DNA of 64,000 bases from contig JAMXBD010000093.1 of NCBI GenBank assembly GCA_024138025.1, forward strand, positions 1,922,001 through 1,986,000, written 5' to 3'. The notes beneath the pieces are model-generated. The model worked only from the letters and a program-made list of their open reading frames with translations, searched no databases and was not told where the DNA came from. The DNA is from Combretum micranthum (lineage: Eukaryota > Streptophyta > Magnoliopsida > Myrtales > Combretaceae). This document shows positions 1-11,060 of the stretch, piece after piece (position 1 is the stretch's first letter; each line of letters opens with the position of its first letter). The position numbers and the translations under genes are program-made.

Positions 1-1189
1 TGAATCAGTTTATTTATAAATTTTAATATTTTGCCATAATATCTATTTATTCATCTTTAGGCAACAAACCGTCTAATTTTCCTAAAGAATATTACAATCT
101 ATCACAATAATGGTAAGGTAAGTATCTTCAATGATTATTACTTGAATTGTGATTGTAATTAGTGGCACTTAAAAGTAAAAATTTAAACAGATTGCATGTG
201 GGATTTTGGGAATTTGTATGTGAAATGATCTAAATTTAAATTCTATTTAAGTTCCATGTGTTTGTTTATTTATCTTAATTGTTGAATTAAATGAGCATGA
301 TGTTTATGATAGTTGTATTGGTAATAGTTTAAATATGTTATTTTGCATATGTAGTGAAATTAATATTTTTTGTTTTATATGTATTAATGTGTGTGTAGTA
401 TAATTATTAATTGTGTCTTTTATACATTAAGGTGTTAAGTTAAGTTAGATTTATAAAATCAACCTTGGTTTTTCATAAGATTAGTTGATAGAAATTTTCC
501 TTAGTTAAGCTAGTATTTATGCGTAAATGAAGTCCCAAATGAAACTCAAATTCACCCAAAATGCAACTAAAGTTGCATATGCCTTAAAAGTCAAATTTGG
601 GATGTGTTTAAGACTTAATTTTGCTTAATTAACCTACTTTTTGGGGCAGCCTCTCCTTTATACGAATTTTCCTTTTTCTTTCTTTCTTTTTTCTTTTTCC
701 TTCAATCTAAATTCCAAATCAATTCAAGAACAATATCAAGCCTTAAAAATCAAAGTTCTCTCTAAGATAAGGCATATACATGTGAGTTGATTTAAGTATG
801 ATTTTGTTTTGTTTTCATTTCATGTAGTGGTTATGTGAGATCTTGATTAGGATGAGTTTAAATGCTCTCTAAATTGTTTGTTCATGCATTGAAATTATCT
901 TGGATTGTGTTTGGTTGGTGTATGAGTATTGTTTATGTATTGTGGTAGTGATATGAAGAATTGGGAAGAAATAAAGATAGTTTGAGTAGTTAAGTTGAGA
1001 ATGAATGGAAGTGGAATTGGAGGTGATCAAATGTGTTGATTTCATGTTTTGAGTTGTTAGGATTGAATAGTGTAGATAGGAGTGAGTATATGAAGTTAAA
1101 AATATGGTTGAAGAAGATTTAAAAGTGTTATAGATTAGAAAAATTCGAAGTGGAAAAACAGGGGATTGTGTTATGTCGAATAGGCCTAT

Positions 1190-1530
1190 TTTAAACGTAC
1201 GCCGATATCTGGGAATTCAACGCCGCCGGCTTTTACAATAAATTTTGCCAGCATTTATTCTTCAAAACGTACGCCGGCAATTTAAGAGTCTAAGCCGCCG
1301 ACGTAGGATCAAAGGCTGCCAGTGTATCCATGTCCGCGGCCGATTTGTACCTCTTTGGAAGTTTTGAAAAAATTTGGATTTCGCATTCTACACCAGTTCA
1401 AAGTCGCCAGTGTAAAATGAAGGCAGCCGGCGTACCCTTGAGCGTTGCCAGCATTGGCAGTGTTGATTTTCATAGTATTGAATACCGGTTCAAAGCCACC
1501 GGCTTTGAATACCGGCGTAGCCCCTGCGAT
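1190..1530. repeat. GCCGGC-rich degenerate repeat segment
   Basis: A GC-rich island in very AT-rich DNA. The words GCCGGC, ACGCCGG, AAGCCGCC and CACCGGC recur about ten times, many of them palindromic. It lies in the left half of the LTR-like element. At comparable places other copies carry a different palindromic motif (7200-7330 and 45550-45700). A 70-codon open frame crosses it but looks like a by-product of the repeats, not a gene. Confidence 0.5.
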
Positions 1531-1768
1531 TTTGAATTTTAAAAACTTTTTTAAAATTTTCCGAAGTTTGATATTTGATCAATTAAGTATTTGTTAAGCG
1601 ATCTAGGATATAATAAGATGTTTAAATGCTTCATTATGACTTTGTGTTAAATTATTTGAATTTTTTTATTAATTGTATATATGAGTTAAATAAACATGTT
1701 TTATGCATGAATTTGATATTTAGACTCTATGAAAGTTTAATGAATTTCCTTATACAATTGATCTAGGA

Positions 1769-1797
1769 TTGTGATATATATATATATATATATATAA
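1769..1797. repeat. (TA)n microsatellite
   Basis: An uninterrupted alternating TA run inside the LTR-like element. Confidence 0.85.
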
Positions 1798-2038
1798 TTG
1801 TGAATGTGAAATCTATCTTTATTTATTGATTATTTTGATATTCCTATTTCAGTTAAGGATTCTTCGGTTAGTTCTTCACCGAGAGATCATAGTAATATAC
1901 TAACGGGTTCGGGTACGCAATAACTTGTTTGATGTTTGCTAGGAGTAGGCATTCCTAATCTGACTTAAATCGATTCGGCTTAATATTTGAATGAATTGAA
2001 TGTCTATTACGCTGTTTAATCTGGTCCGAGGAGTAGCA

Positions 2039-2136
2039 AACATGTCATGATGCAATGACATGTTAGTTAGGTGCTTAACCAAGTCATGATGCAATGACTT
2101 TACCATGATGCAATGGTACGCTATGATGCAATAACG
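2039..2136. repeat. Array of four hairpins with constant GATGCA loop
   Basis: Four inverted repeats lie in a row, each with the same six-base centre GATGCA. Hairpin 1 is AACATGTCAT / ATGACATGTT (2039-2064, 10 bp). Hairpin 2 is AAGTCAT / ATGACTT (2081-2100, 7 bp). Hairpin 3 is TACCAT / ATGGTA (2101-2118, 6 bp). Hairpin 4 is CGCTAT / ATAACG (2119-2136, one mismatch). The outer stem bases differ between hairpins while pairing is kept, which a simple tandem repeat would not show. The array is in the 3' part of the LTR-like element. Function unknown. Confidence 0.7.
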
Positions 2137-3020
2137 ATTCTTTTGGTTAAGTGGGTAGCCGATGGGGGGAATAGTATCTGAGTAACGTTTGCTTAAACTT
2201 AGGGGGAAATACCATGATTTAGTTCAAGGTTTATGGGAACTTGTGAACTAGGTTCATGTTATGGACTGAGTTTAAGTAGAGGCGGGCAACGGCTTTTGAA
2301 CCCTAAATGAAGCTATTATCTTCATGAAATAGATATAGGAGATATAAGTATTCAGGATGCTTATATCAACCCCCTGAGTAGCTGCTGTTATTCAGGATCC
2401 CTGAATTCCCAAAGCGTGATCCGAGGTTTGAATACCCTCCTGTTGATTTGCAAAAGAAAATTTAATAAAGATAATCACTTGTCTTCTAATGCATTACATT
2501 GGCTTGATGACTTGTTCTTGCATTTGTTATTGTGTACTGGGCCTTTGGCTCACTTTTGCTGCTTTGCAGGTATTGGAGACGAGTCTTATGATGATTTGGG
2601 CTATGGGTCCGATTTCAAGAGATTCCTGGATGAGTGGGACGAATAAGACTCGAATACCCTGGACTTTTGGAAGAATTTTAGTTAAGGGAAAAGTTATGAA
2701 TAAAAGGCTTGATAGATAAGCCTATTTTTGTAAAGACCTTAAGATCCTCTAAGATTCTTTTTTATTTAAGGAAACATGTAAATTTTGTAGTGTCTTGTAT
2801 TGACACTAAACAGTGTTTGTATGATGTAAATGTATGTATAGATTGCTTTTGTTAGCAATCTTGTTTTGTTAAAAGTTCTTTATAAAGTTATAATGATTAT
2901 GATCAAACAATTTTCATAAACTCTTAGTTTTAGGACAACCTTACATATAATGTGAAAATGTTATATGTGGTTGGGACTCGGTACTCTAAGTCTCGGGATT
3001 TAGAGGGTCGGGTCTTTACA

Positions 3021-3406
3021 GTATGTGTTTGTTTGATTTGAATAATATGGAAAAAAAAATAAAAGTTTATAACCAAGAAAACAAGGAATTGAGTGATGCA
3101 TTTTTGTATTCTTATGTACTTGACAAGTGTCTTCTAATTGTGGTCACCATATAAAAGATTTTAAGAATATTGTAACTAAATTCTAAAATGATCACGCATA
3201 GCATAATGCATTTCTTTTCCATCATTATTACACGATAATTGAATAGATGTTGTGCGGTAGTGGGTCTAGTCTATTATATGCAAACTAATTATTTTAGGGG
3301 ATCAATGTGTATATAATAGGGTTCAAATTTTTTAATCATTGGGAGCCGCATACATCAAGAGGTATGTAGCTAGGGGGAATATATTATATTCTCCTAGGGA
3401 TGTCAT
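3021..3406. other. Non-genic spacer
   Basis: AT-rich sequence with no recognisable gene or repeat. It ends in the 5-bp duplication GTCAT (3402-3406) that flanks the Cassandra insertion. Confidence 0.5.
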
Positions 3407-3771
3407 TGTAACACCCCTCAAATATAGATGGTAGAACTCTAATCACATAGGTGCCTTTTCGGTGCAATGGCTTAGAGTTTATCAGAACTCCAAAGTTAAG
3501 CGTGCTCCGGGCAGAGCAATCCCAGGATGGGTGACCTCTTAAGAAGCGTTGGCACCAAAAAAACAAAACCATGTAGCATGTGGCCAAAGTGGATAATACT
3601 TTAGTGATAGATTTTCAAGTCATTACACAGTGCCTCTAGTGTCTTGGTTGTGCCTGAGGGTGTACTGGGAGGGCCAGTGTACCTGGTACCACGATCCCTA
3701 CCCAGAGGTGGCCTAAGGGCCTAGAGGTACCCCCTCCACTGCAGTGAAGTGTGGGATGGCAGGTTGTGATA
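3407..3771 (+). repeat. Cassandra 5' LTR
   Basis: Begins TGTAACACCCC and ends GTGATA, three bases before the primer binding site. It matches the 3' LTR at 3848-4209 along its length. The 5S-like segment is at about 3455-3555. Confidence 0.9.
3455..3555 (+). other. 5S rRNA-like segment in Cassandra 5' LTR
   Basis: The stretch follows plant 5S rRNA from about nucleotide 25 onward. AGAACTCCAAAGTTAAGC covers the box A region, GGGCAGAG the intermediate element region, and AGGATGGGTGACCTCTT the box C region. The wording is close enough that RNA polymerase III factors might still bind. That is inference. It is not a functional 5S gene: the first part of 5S is not recognisable and the LTR continues past its end. 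Confidence 0.85.
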
Positions 3772-3774
3772 GAA

Positions 3775-3786
3775 TGGTATCAGAGC
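3775..3786 (+). other. Cassandra primer binding site
   Basis: TGGTATCAGAGC, complementary to the 3' end of plant initiator-methionine tRNA, three bases after the 5' LTR. Confidence 0.9.
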
Positions 3787-3847
3787 AATGGTTCTGGACC
3801 TATGTAACAAAACTGATGAGGACGTCAGTTCTATATGAGGGGGAGTG

Positions 3848-4209
3848 TGTAACACCCCTCAAATATAGATGGTGGAACTCTAATCACAGAGGCACCTTTT
3901 CGATGCAATGGCTTGAAGTTCGTCAGAACTCCAAAGTTAAGCGTGCTCTTAGCAAAGCAATCCTAGGATGGGTGATCTCTTGGGAAGCGTTAGCACTAAA
4001 AGAACAAAACGTGCAGGGTGTAGCCAAAGCGAACAATACTTCAGTGGGTAGATTTCCAAGTGGTTACACAGTACTTCAGGTGTCCTGTTGTACCTGAAGG
4101 CGCATTAGGAGGGCCAGTATACCTGGCATCACGATCCCTGCCAGGGGTGGCCTAAGGCCCTAGGGGCGCCCCCTCGCTGCGGTAGAGTCTGGGATAGCAT
4201 GTCGTGATA
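3848..4209 (+). repeat. Cassandra 3' LTR
   Basis: Starts TGTAACACCCC after the purine tract and ends GTGATA before the target duplication GTCAT (4210-4214). Its 5S-like stretch (about 3895-3998) keeps AAAGTTAAGCGTGCTC and TAGGATGGGTGATCTCTTGG. The middle promoter element (GGGCGA in 5S) is eroded. Confidence 0.9.
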
Positions 4210-4214
4210 GTCAT

Positions 4215-4890
4215 ATAAAGTAGTTGGGAGAAAATAAAAATATGCTTCTATGGTGCATCATTAAAGGTAGTAACTAAGGGTGTTACGTGAAGGAATTTAT
4301 TTGGATGGCTTGATACTAATGGAACTATAGTATCCCTATCCTACAGTCTTAGGAGGGGAAATTTATACCTAAGATATGTGTGAATGGTGCATTTCATATG
4401 AATTAAAAACTTGTTATTTTCGCTTGAAAAGTAATATGAGATGATATCTCACAAAGTTGGATATAGCCTATCCCTTTGCAGTCTTCCATTCCTACAGGAT
4501 CCTTTTTGGACTAACCTTGACAAAGTAGAGACCATGGTGAGAATCATGGATCAATACTACTCAGATATTTGGGAATCTGTCCAGAGAGGATATTCTAGAA
4601 AAAACTATAATTGAATTTTCTTACATAAAAGATTGTACAGTCACTTTTAATCTAATGATGTGGACATGGGTGTATTCGAAGTATGTGTTAATGTAGATTT
4701 TATGTAAAATCATCATGTTATTTTAACACACTACGGTTATTTTCTACCACACAACTGAAACATCTATTGAGTAACCAATTGAATAGATGATAGTGGTGCA
4801 CATTTAGTACGACCCTTCGAATACCTAGACATTTGCTCGAGTCTTTCAAACAAAAGACTTGCTACGTGTACTCTATGAGAATGTTATAAT
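4215..4890. other. Non-genic spacer
   Basis: No gene, RNA gene or transposon end is recognisable here. Confidence 0.45.
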
Positions 4891-5640
4891 TGCAGACACC
4901 CCATTTTTGTCAAATTTACCTGTAATATAATAAGTTTAATCATTTAAAAATTCAGGATAATAAAAAACGAATGTAGCATGAAATTCAATTTAGGAAAAAT
5001 CAATTTTTATCATATGGTTTAAGAGTTATTTTAATTAGACATAGGTTAAATTGTTTAACATAGGGATAGAAATTCTTTCTAAGAGAATAAAACTCAACCA
5101 GTTGGTAAGTAGAATAGATCACATAAAAGGGATGACAAAATCCCATAAAAGGAAAGGAAACAAAGTAAAAAATATGAACATCAAATACATAAAAATTTGC
5201 TTATTTTAAAAATTACAACAAAATAATATTTTCATGATCTTCACTTTTTTCAAATCACCCAAATTATCGATGATGATGGGAATAATAAAATACAATCCAG
5301 ATTTGGTGTTAGAGGTGATAGATCTACAACTTTTTAGATGGCTAGTGATGGATCTGTGGAAATAATGCTGTAAACAGTAAAAAGAGATATAGAAGAGCGG
5401 GGCGGCCATGTAACCGATCCCCTCTATACTAAGGTTTGTAAAAAAAAAAAAAAAAATCAAAGGGAGAGATAACATATAAAAAATGTGGAATTTTAAATGA
5501 GAGTAACGAAAGAAAAAGATTGACACGTCGATTTGTAAAGGTTTTGTCTTATATATCAATCCTATATTTTAACTCCACTGCTAAGATCCGATTGCCTTTA
5601 TCGATTTTCGTTTTACTATATTAAAATAAATATAAATTAA
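4891..5640 (+). mobile_element. Possible LTR fragment (TGCAGACACCCCATTTTTG start)
   Basis: The start TGCAGACACCCCATTTTTG at 4891 is close to TGTCGACACTCCATTTTTG at 61763, and both are followed by AT-rich DNA. The pattern TGTCGACACC-CATTTTTG is typical of the beginning of some plant LTRs. I found no end and no target duplication, so the extent is a guess. Confidence 0.3.
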
Positions 5641-5681
5641 TGTATGTTTAGTAGACAAGATCAATTGAATGTACTACAATG

Positions 5682-6138
5682 GGAAGAATGGAATGAGTAT
5701 TACTCTATGTTTAGCAACTTTTTAAATGTGGAAATGAGCGAAAATGGATGGAAGAAAAGAGTGGAAATGAAAATGGGTGGAATATTTATTTTATGTTTGG
5801 TAATTGATGAATGAAATGGAAAGAGAAGAAGAGATATAAAGTTAGTGATCGACAAAATTTCCTTTTGATGTGATTTTAGGTGTTTCACTTGTTAAGGAGA
5901 AAAATGTCATTTTAAAACAGTATTCATATTTTCTACCGTTTTCTTCCCAAATTCGGAGAGAGAAAGAGGTGGCACATTTTTCATTCCTTTCATCCCTCTT
6001 CCACCACTTTCCATGCATTTTCACCGTACCTAAACATAATTTTTCCACAGCTTTCATCCCTCTTCTGCCACTTTCCTTCATATTCCACAGCTTTCTTCAT
6101 TGCCAAGCACAACGTTAGAGTGATAAATCCATTCTTTT
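5682..6138. mobile_element. TIR element (MITE-like), about 457 bp
   Basis: The left end GGAAGAATGGAATGAG, followed by TATTACTCTATGTTTAGCAA, is repeated inverted at the right end as AAAGAATGGATTTATCACTC, followed by TAACGTTGTGCTTGGCAA. The inverted repeats are about 40 bp and imperfect. The interior is rich in GGAAATG-type words and their complements, so the element can fold widely. It has no coding capacity. Short open frames on both strands here are products of the inverted symmetry. No clean target duplication is seen. The superfamily is uncertain (PIF/Harbinger-like wording is a guess). Confidence 0.5.
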
Positions 6139-6198
6139 GTATGGATACACACTAAATGAAATAGGTATTCTATTTATAAAAATACTCCTATTAATAAA

Positions 6199-9100
6199 TG
6201 AAATTACCAAAATCTCTATATATATTATAAATTAAGTTTAGATAGATTTGGATAAGTTAAACGAAGTATAGAAAATAATTAGACAAGTTGATATAACTAG
6301 ATTAATAATTAACTAAGTCGAATTTGAGATTTTAATTTCTAAATCTCTAAATATCTCATTAAAATGTTTAGAGGATTCCTAACCTCTTGATTCTTAGCCT
6401 AAGCTCCAATTTCTAAATCTCCCTAAAATTTGAGTTCATTTGCTTGTATAAAAAATATCAGTTCTTAAACCCGAACTCAAATTAAATATCATTTTATCTA
6501 AAATAAATTCATAAATTAAGTTCTTATTTTAAGTTCTTAATTTCTAGCCTATTGGTTTTAAAATCATCTCCTAAATATTTTAGAACTAAAATATTGATCT
6601 GAAAGTTCTAAACCTAATATGTTTATTTTAAAATATCCTAAATTTTATCCTAATCCTTTTCTATTTCTATTTCTTTTCCCTGCCTTGTTTATTTTCCTTT
6701 TCCATTACCGTCTCTCTCTTTCTCTCTTTTCTTTCTCTATTCTTCCTCTTCCTTTCTCTCTTTCATCACTTAAATTCATCTCTCTAAATGTCAAATTCAA
6801 GAAGACAAAAAGAGAAATCAAGGTTAGAAGATGAAGATAGGAAAGAGGAATCAAAGTTAGAAGTGCAAGAAAGAACTTAAGTGTGCATGGGTTCTTAAAG
6901 AGCTAAGTTTTCTATTTCTATTTCTCTTTGTTTTACTTGTTATTTAAATTTATAATTGATGAGTTAATGTTGAATTGGATTAAGAGTGCTATTTATTTAT
7001 GTATTTATTGATATATGTTTATTGGGGATTGGTTGGAGGAAGGAGATGATGAATAGTGGAAGTTGGGATTGAAAGTTTGGGTTTGTTTGATGAAGTTTGA
7101 AGTGTTAGAAATTGTTATAAGTGTTTATTTGATGTTAGAATTGATGTAGGAGGTGTATAAGTTGATGAAAATATGTAAAAATGAGTTTTCAAAACAAAGA
7201 AAATTCGTAACTCTTGATAGGAGAGAAATCACGGGTGAGCTGAGGAGTGTGAAACACTCTAATCGTGTGATTTTCACAAATCACGAGCGAGATCACGTCC
7301 GTGATTGGGTCCCCTGCAGCTTTGACATATTTTTCGTAATTTGACCATAACTTTTTAATCTAACCTCCGATTGAGGTGATTCAAATTGTGTTGGAAAGCT
7401 TAAAAAGAGATCGACAACTTTTATGTTTTGAGTTTTTACAAATTCCAAAAGTATCAATGCTCAAATTTGACTTCTTTCCAGATATTATATTTTTACAAAC
7501 AAAGTTTGAAACTTGTTTTTGTTTGTGAAATGTGTCTTTGCTAAGAAATGAATCTTTTTGAGCTAAAATGAGATAGATAGGTGATATTTGATGTGTCATA
7601 TGAGTTAATTGATATAAATCAACATGATTTTAGTAGATTTGTAGATTTAATTAATAATTTGGATTAAATATGGAAGTTAGCTATAAAAATGAACCTAGTT
7701 GATAATTCTAGGTTCAACTTGGCTAAATGAACTTGAATGAGTTAAAATGAATTAGATTGATATAGTTTAATCACCTTGGCTTAGTAAATGACTTAAGTGA
7801 CTAATTCTAATCAATTTGGCTAAGGTTACACTAAAATGGATTAATAGCTAATAATTAGCTTAGATGAATGGATTAGGATGATCTTTGAATAATATGAGGA
7901 AAACATTGTTTCAAAGGCGTGTTTGCTTAAGAAATAGATGTTTTTGTGAATGAATGCATTGATTAAGCTTTTGTTGATAAAAGACCATAAATAAAGTGAA
8001 AAGAAACACTTTGACAGACAAAACAACTGTCCATATTTTGGCGGGGCGATCTTCGTAGTCATAATAAGGTTCCAAATTGGTGTCTGATCAAATAAGGTTA
8101 ATAAAAGTTTGAGAAAAGTGGATGATTAGTTTAATTTAGTTTCTTATACAAGTTCTTTCCTTAACAAAGTGGATATCTAATTTATCTTCTGGATTATCTT
8201 TTGAAATTCCTCCCAAGGCTATGTTTGGATTTCATATTCAAGGTACTCAGTAACTTGCGTGCTGATTGTTAGGATAGACATCTTAAATGGACTAAGAACT
8301 TACACTTGGCCTAATAATTGTTTGAATTGGTTGTCTATTCAGCTGTTTAAATCCGTATCTGACCCTGTATGGCAGATCGATATCTGGCTAGCAGAGCAGC
8401 ACCTTACTCAGATTGGGGGAACGGTAGATTAGGTGCTTAGGCTACCCCTATCTTTGATAAGACTTTCCTAAGTGGTACGGCAGGTAACTAATGGGAAAGA
8501 TGGTATCGCCGTAACATTTGCTTACACTTAGAATGAAGTGACATGATTTAGTTCAAATGTTTATGGGAACAGTTGGACTAGGTGATGTTATGGACTAAGA
8601 TAAGTGAACTCATGTAACGGCTGTCAACCCTAGATGAAGTTATTTTCTCTTTATTGGATATATCATCTAGGAGATATAAGTATCCGAACTGCTTATACCA
8701 ACCCCCCTGAGCGTCGTGATGTGTTACTCAGGATCTCCTAGTATTACGGGCTACGTCGGAAGGTGAGGCTGCCTAGTCTGTATAAATAGTAGAGACCACT
8801 CAGGGAGGCGGACGTGACAATAGATCCTTGATGTCCGGAGTTTGAATACTCCCATGTTGATTTATTTATATTAAAAGAAAGATAATAAGTTGCTGATTTT
8901 CTATTGCATTTAGTTAAGCTCGTATGTCACTCCGTGTGTGATTGTGATATGTACTAAGCTTCGGCTGATTCATGTTGTTATTGTTCTTTTTACGGGTATT
9001 ATTGTTGATGAAGATGGTGGCGATGAGATGATTGAGGATGATGTTGATGTTGATGTTGTTGAGTTGTTATGGTTGATGATGATTGGTATGATGATGCTTG

Positions 9101-9582
9101 CCTCGGGTTTTAGGTGCTTGTGATGATTCAGAGAGGATTTGTGGATAAGTAAAGTGAGTAGGAGCGTAGATGTAGTTTAGTTACTTTATTCTTTTTTCTA
9201 TTTATTTAGTGAGAACTGGATTTATTTATAAATTGTAATTCTTTTAATGGGCTTATTAATGCTCATATGTTTTGCAAATGAAGATCTACCCCTAAGAGTA
9301 GATTAATAAATGTTTTTATAAAGTTTTGTTTCTTAGAAAATTGGCTTGCTCTGTAGGGAGTAGAGTTTTATAAATGATTTTAATAAATTGTTTTTCCGCT
9401 GCTAAATCCAGTTGTTGCCAGAATTTAATTAAATGATTTCATAATCTAAAAATGAGTAGCAATGTCCAACATAAACAAAATCTTTTAAAGAAAGCCTTAG
9501 CATGTAATACTTTAGAGTATTATATGTGGCAGTAATGCCTTAAGTTATTTAATTAATTGAATTAATTTTTTGGAGCGTTACA
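6199..9582 (+). mobile_element. Large coding-free LTR-like element, about 3.4 kb
   Basis: The right end is GGAGCGTTACA (9572-9582), followed by ATAAA (9583-9587). The same five bases precede TGAAATTACC at 6194-6198, so the element is proposed as 6199-9582 with TG...CA ends. The left end is less secure than the right. It contains a pyrimidine-rich block (6650-6790), a palindrome-rich block (7200-7330), and a 3' third similar to 2000-3000 and 30300-31150. There is no protein-coding frame of note. The short frame at 8938-9123 is valine/aspartate-rich low complexity. Confidence 0.55.
7200..7330. repeat. ATCACG/CGTGAT palindromic segment
   Basis: ATCACGGG, TCGTGTGAT, AAATCACGAG, GATCACGTC and CGTGATTGGG follow one another, so the strand can pair in several ways. 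It occupies a position in this element like that of the GCCGGC block at 1190-1530 and the CACGACCGTGA block at 45550-45700. Confidence 0.5.
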
Positions 9583-11060
9583 ATAAATATGTTAGAGAAT
9601 AAAAATGCAAGCAATCGTAGTAATAATTATTAGACCAACTTTAATGCTACTTGCTTGGTGCTAGTAACAAGGGTTAAGGACTTTATACCTAGGTTCTTCA
9701 CCATTGAACTCTAGTGCTTAGCAAAACTGGGGTCCTCTGATAAGGACCCCGTAAAGCTAACATTTTCTTTTTTTTTTCCCTCTTTTAATGTGTTTTGTAT
9801 ATAATTTTTATTATGTGAGTTCCTTAAATAATATAAATAAATATTAAAACTAATTTTTAAGATCCTTACAAATCAAGTTGAAAGTTTCTTAAAAATGAAT
9901 ATTCCTTAAAATGTTGATATGACATCTAAAGACTCTAAACAAGATCATTAGGATTAAAGATAGTCTTAATGAGAGTGGAATAGAATCATGATTCCACCCT
10001 CCCTCTCAAGCTGTATAGATTAGAAACAAAATGTAGGAATAAAAGTGCCAAAAGAATTTAAAATACTTATTCAATTTCTATGCCTCTCTCATGACAAAGT
10101 GGCTCCTACACAAGTCATGTAATTCAAAACATGAAAAACTAATTTAGAAACACAAAGAAATGCTTTCAACCCTTCTAAGCTTATGAAGATACTTAAAAAC
10201 CATCTTTAGTGTTGTAAAATTATTGAAATGATTTTATTGTCATGGTTAGAAATAGATATATGACGACAAAAATTTATTTGATAAAGAGGTGTTTTATTAG
10301 ATGATACGGGTCATTTAATGATTTTACCAAGATAGTGTTTCTACAAGCTAATTACTGTATCATAATCCCCTATTCAAATGGTTCGGCTTCTTTCCTTCAT
10401 AGCAATTTAGAGGTTATAAGAAAAATTATAGTTTTTGTGTACTTCATAACGCTCCAGGTGGTCATAGTGAAAATTCAAGAAACCAATCCTAAACAAATTA
10501 GATAATTAAAAAAAATGATATTAAAACTAACAACAAATTTACTTAAGAGGAGTAGACATTCTTTCTTTCATCGTTTTATATAGAGTTGCTACCACAATAT
10601 TTACATAAAAGGAAAGACAACTCTTAATGAATTGTTATTACATAAAGTAATAAATACCAATGCATGTCCCTACACACAATTGTTATTCAATAGTTTTGTT
10701 TTCAATTTTTGTCATAAATTCTCCAATTATAAAAATATCAAATATACAAATATCTTCTATTTATAATCAGATAAGGGGAATTATAGATATCACGACTCAA
10801 ATAGGATTGAGACATATTCAGTTTTGCCATGCCATGTTTAATACTTAAGTATTATATGGAAAGGCCACCCTAAAGATCTATTTATCGCGATCGTTTGCTA
10901 ACTACTCTAAAGACCTATTTATTGCGATCATTTGCTAACCAATTTTAGATTTTGAAATCGTTCATTTAGGTTTTGAAAAATTTATATGAAGTAGAAAAGT
11001 AAAATTTTCTGAAATTTTCACATAAGGTTACTTATTAGTAACCAATACATAAAAGTATCC
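9583..11060. other. Non-genic DNA
   Basis: AT-rich sequence with many stops in all frames. The frame at 10660-10848 (62 codons) shows no family resemblance. Two near-identical words at about 10873-10940 (AAAGA(T/C)CTATTTAT, CGATC(G/A)TTTGCTAAC) form a short tandem repeat. Nothing else is recognised. Confidence 0.5.

Larger units (their letters stand above)
1..3020 (+). mobile_element. Large coding-free LTR-like element, left end outside window
   Basis: The right end is GGGTCTTTACA at 3010-3020. The last about 1 kb (roughly 2000-2950) is similar in order and wording to 8300-9580 (+), 30300-31150 (+), 11060-12200 (-) and 49680-50700 (-). Shared landmarks are a stretch reading ATGGGAAC, then TTATGGACT, then CTA(A/G)ATGAAG, then GATATAAGTAT, with TTATATGTGG close to the end. 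No reading frame resembles a known protein. The boundary type matches the better-delimited copies below, which carry TG...CA termini and 5-bp target duplications. The left end is not seen. That this is a solo LTR or LARD-like derivative is inference. Confidence 0.55.
3407..4209 (+). mobile_element. Complete Cassandra-type TRIM retrotransposon
   Basis: An 803-bp element with two direct terminal repeats: 5' LTR 3407-3771 (365 bp) and 3' LTR 3848-4209 (362 bp). Both start TGTAACACCCCTC and end GTGATA. The internal region is only 76 bp. It has a primer binding site TGGTATCAGAGC (3775-3786, initiator-Met tRNA type) and a purine tract GAGGGGGAG just before the 3' LTR. A perfect 5-bp target duplication GTCAT flanks it (3402-3406 and 4210-4214). 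Each LTR holds a 5S rRNA-like stretch, the known mark of Cassandra elements. It has no coding capacity, so movement would need proteins supplied by another retroelement. The two LTRs have diverged at many positions, so the insertion is not recent. Confidence 0.93.

Noticed and set aside
1330..1542. Open frame of 70 codons
   Set aside because: Lies in the GCCGGC repeat block. Its openness follows from the GC-rich words.
3455..3555. A functional 5S rRNA gene
   Set aside because: The first part of 5S is not recognisable, changes are spread over it, and it sits inside an LTR repeated at 3895-3998.
3744..4097. Open frame of 117 codons on the plus strand
   Set aside because: It runs across the Cassandra interior and 3' LTR, including the 5S-like part. 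A by-product of the element.
5206..5559. Open frame of 117 codons on the minus strand
   Set aside because: Phenylalanine- and isoleucine-rich translation of AT-rich DNA, containing a poly-A tract read as FFFF. No domain, no exon context.
8938..9123. Acidic valine/aspartate-rich frame
   Set aside because: Made of GATGATG/GTTGATG repeats within the LTR-like element. No conservation in sister copies.
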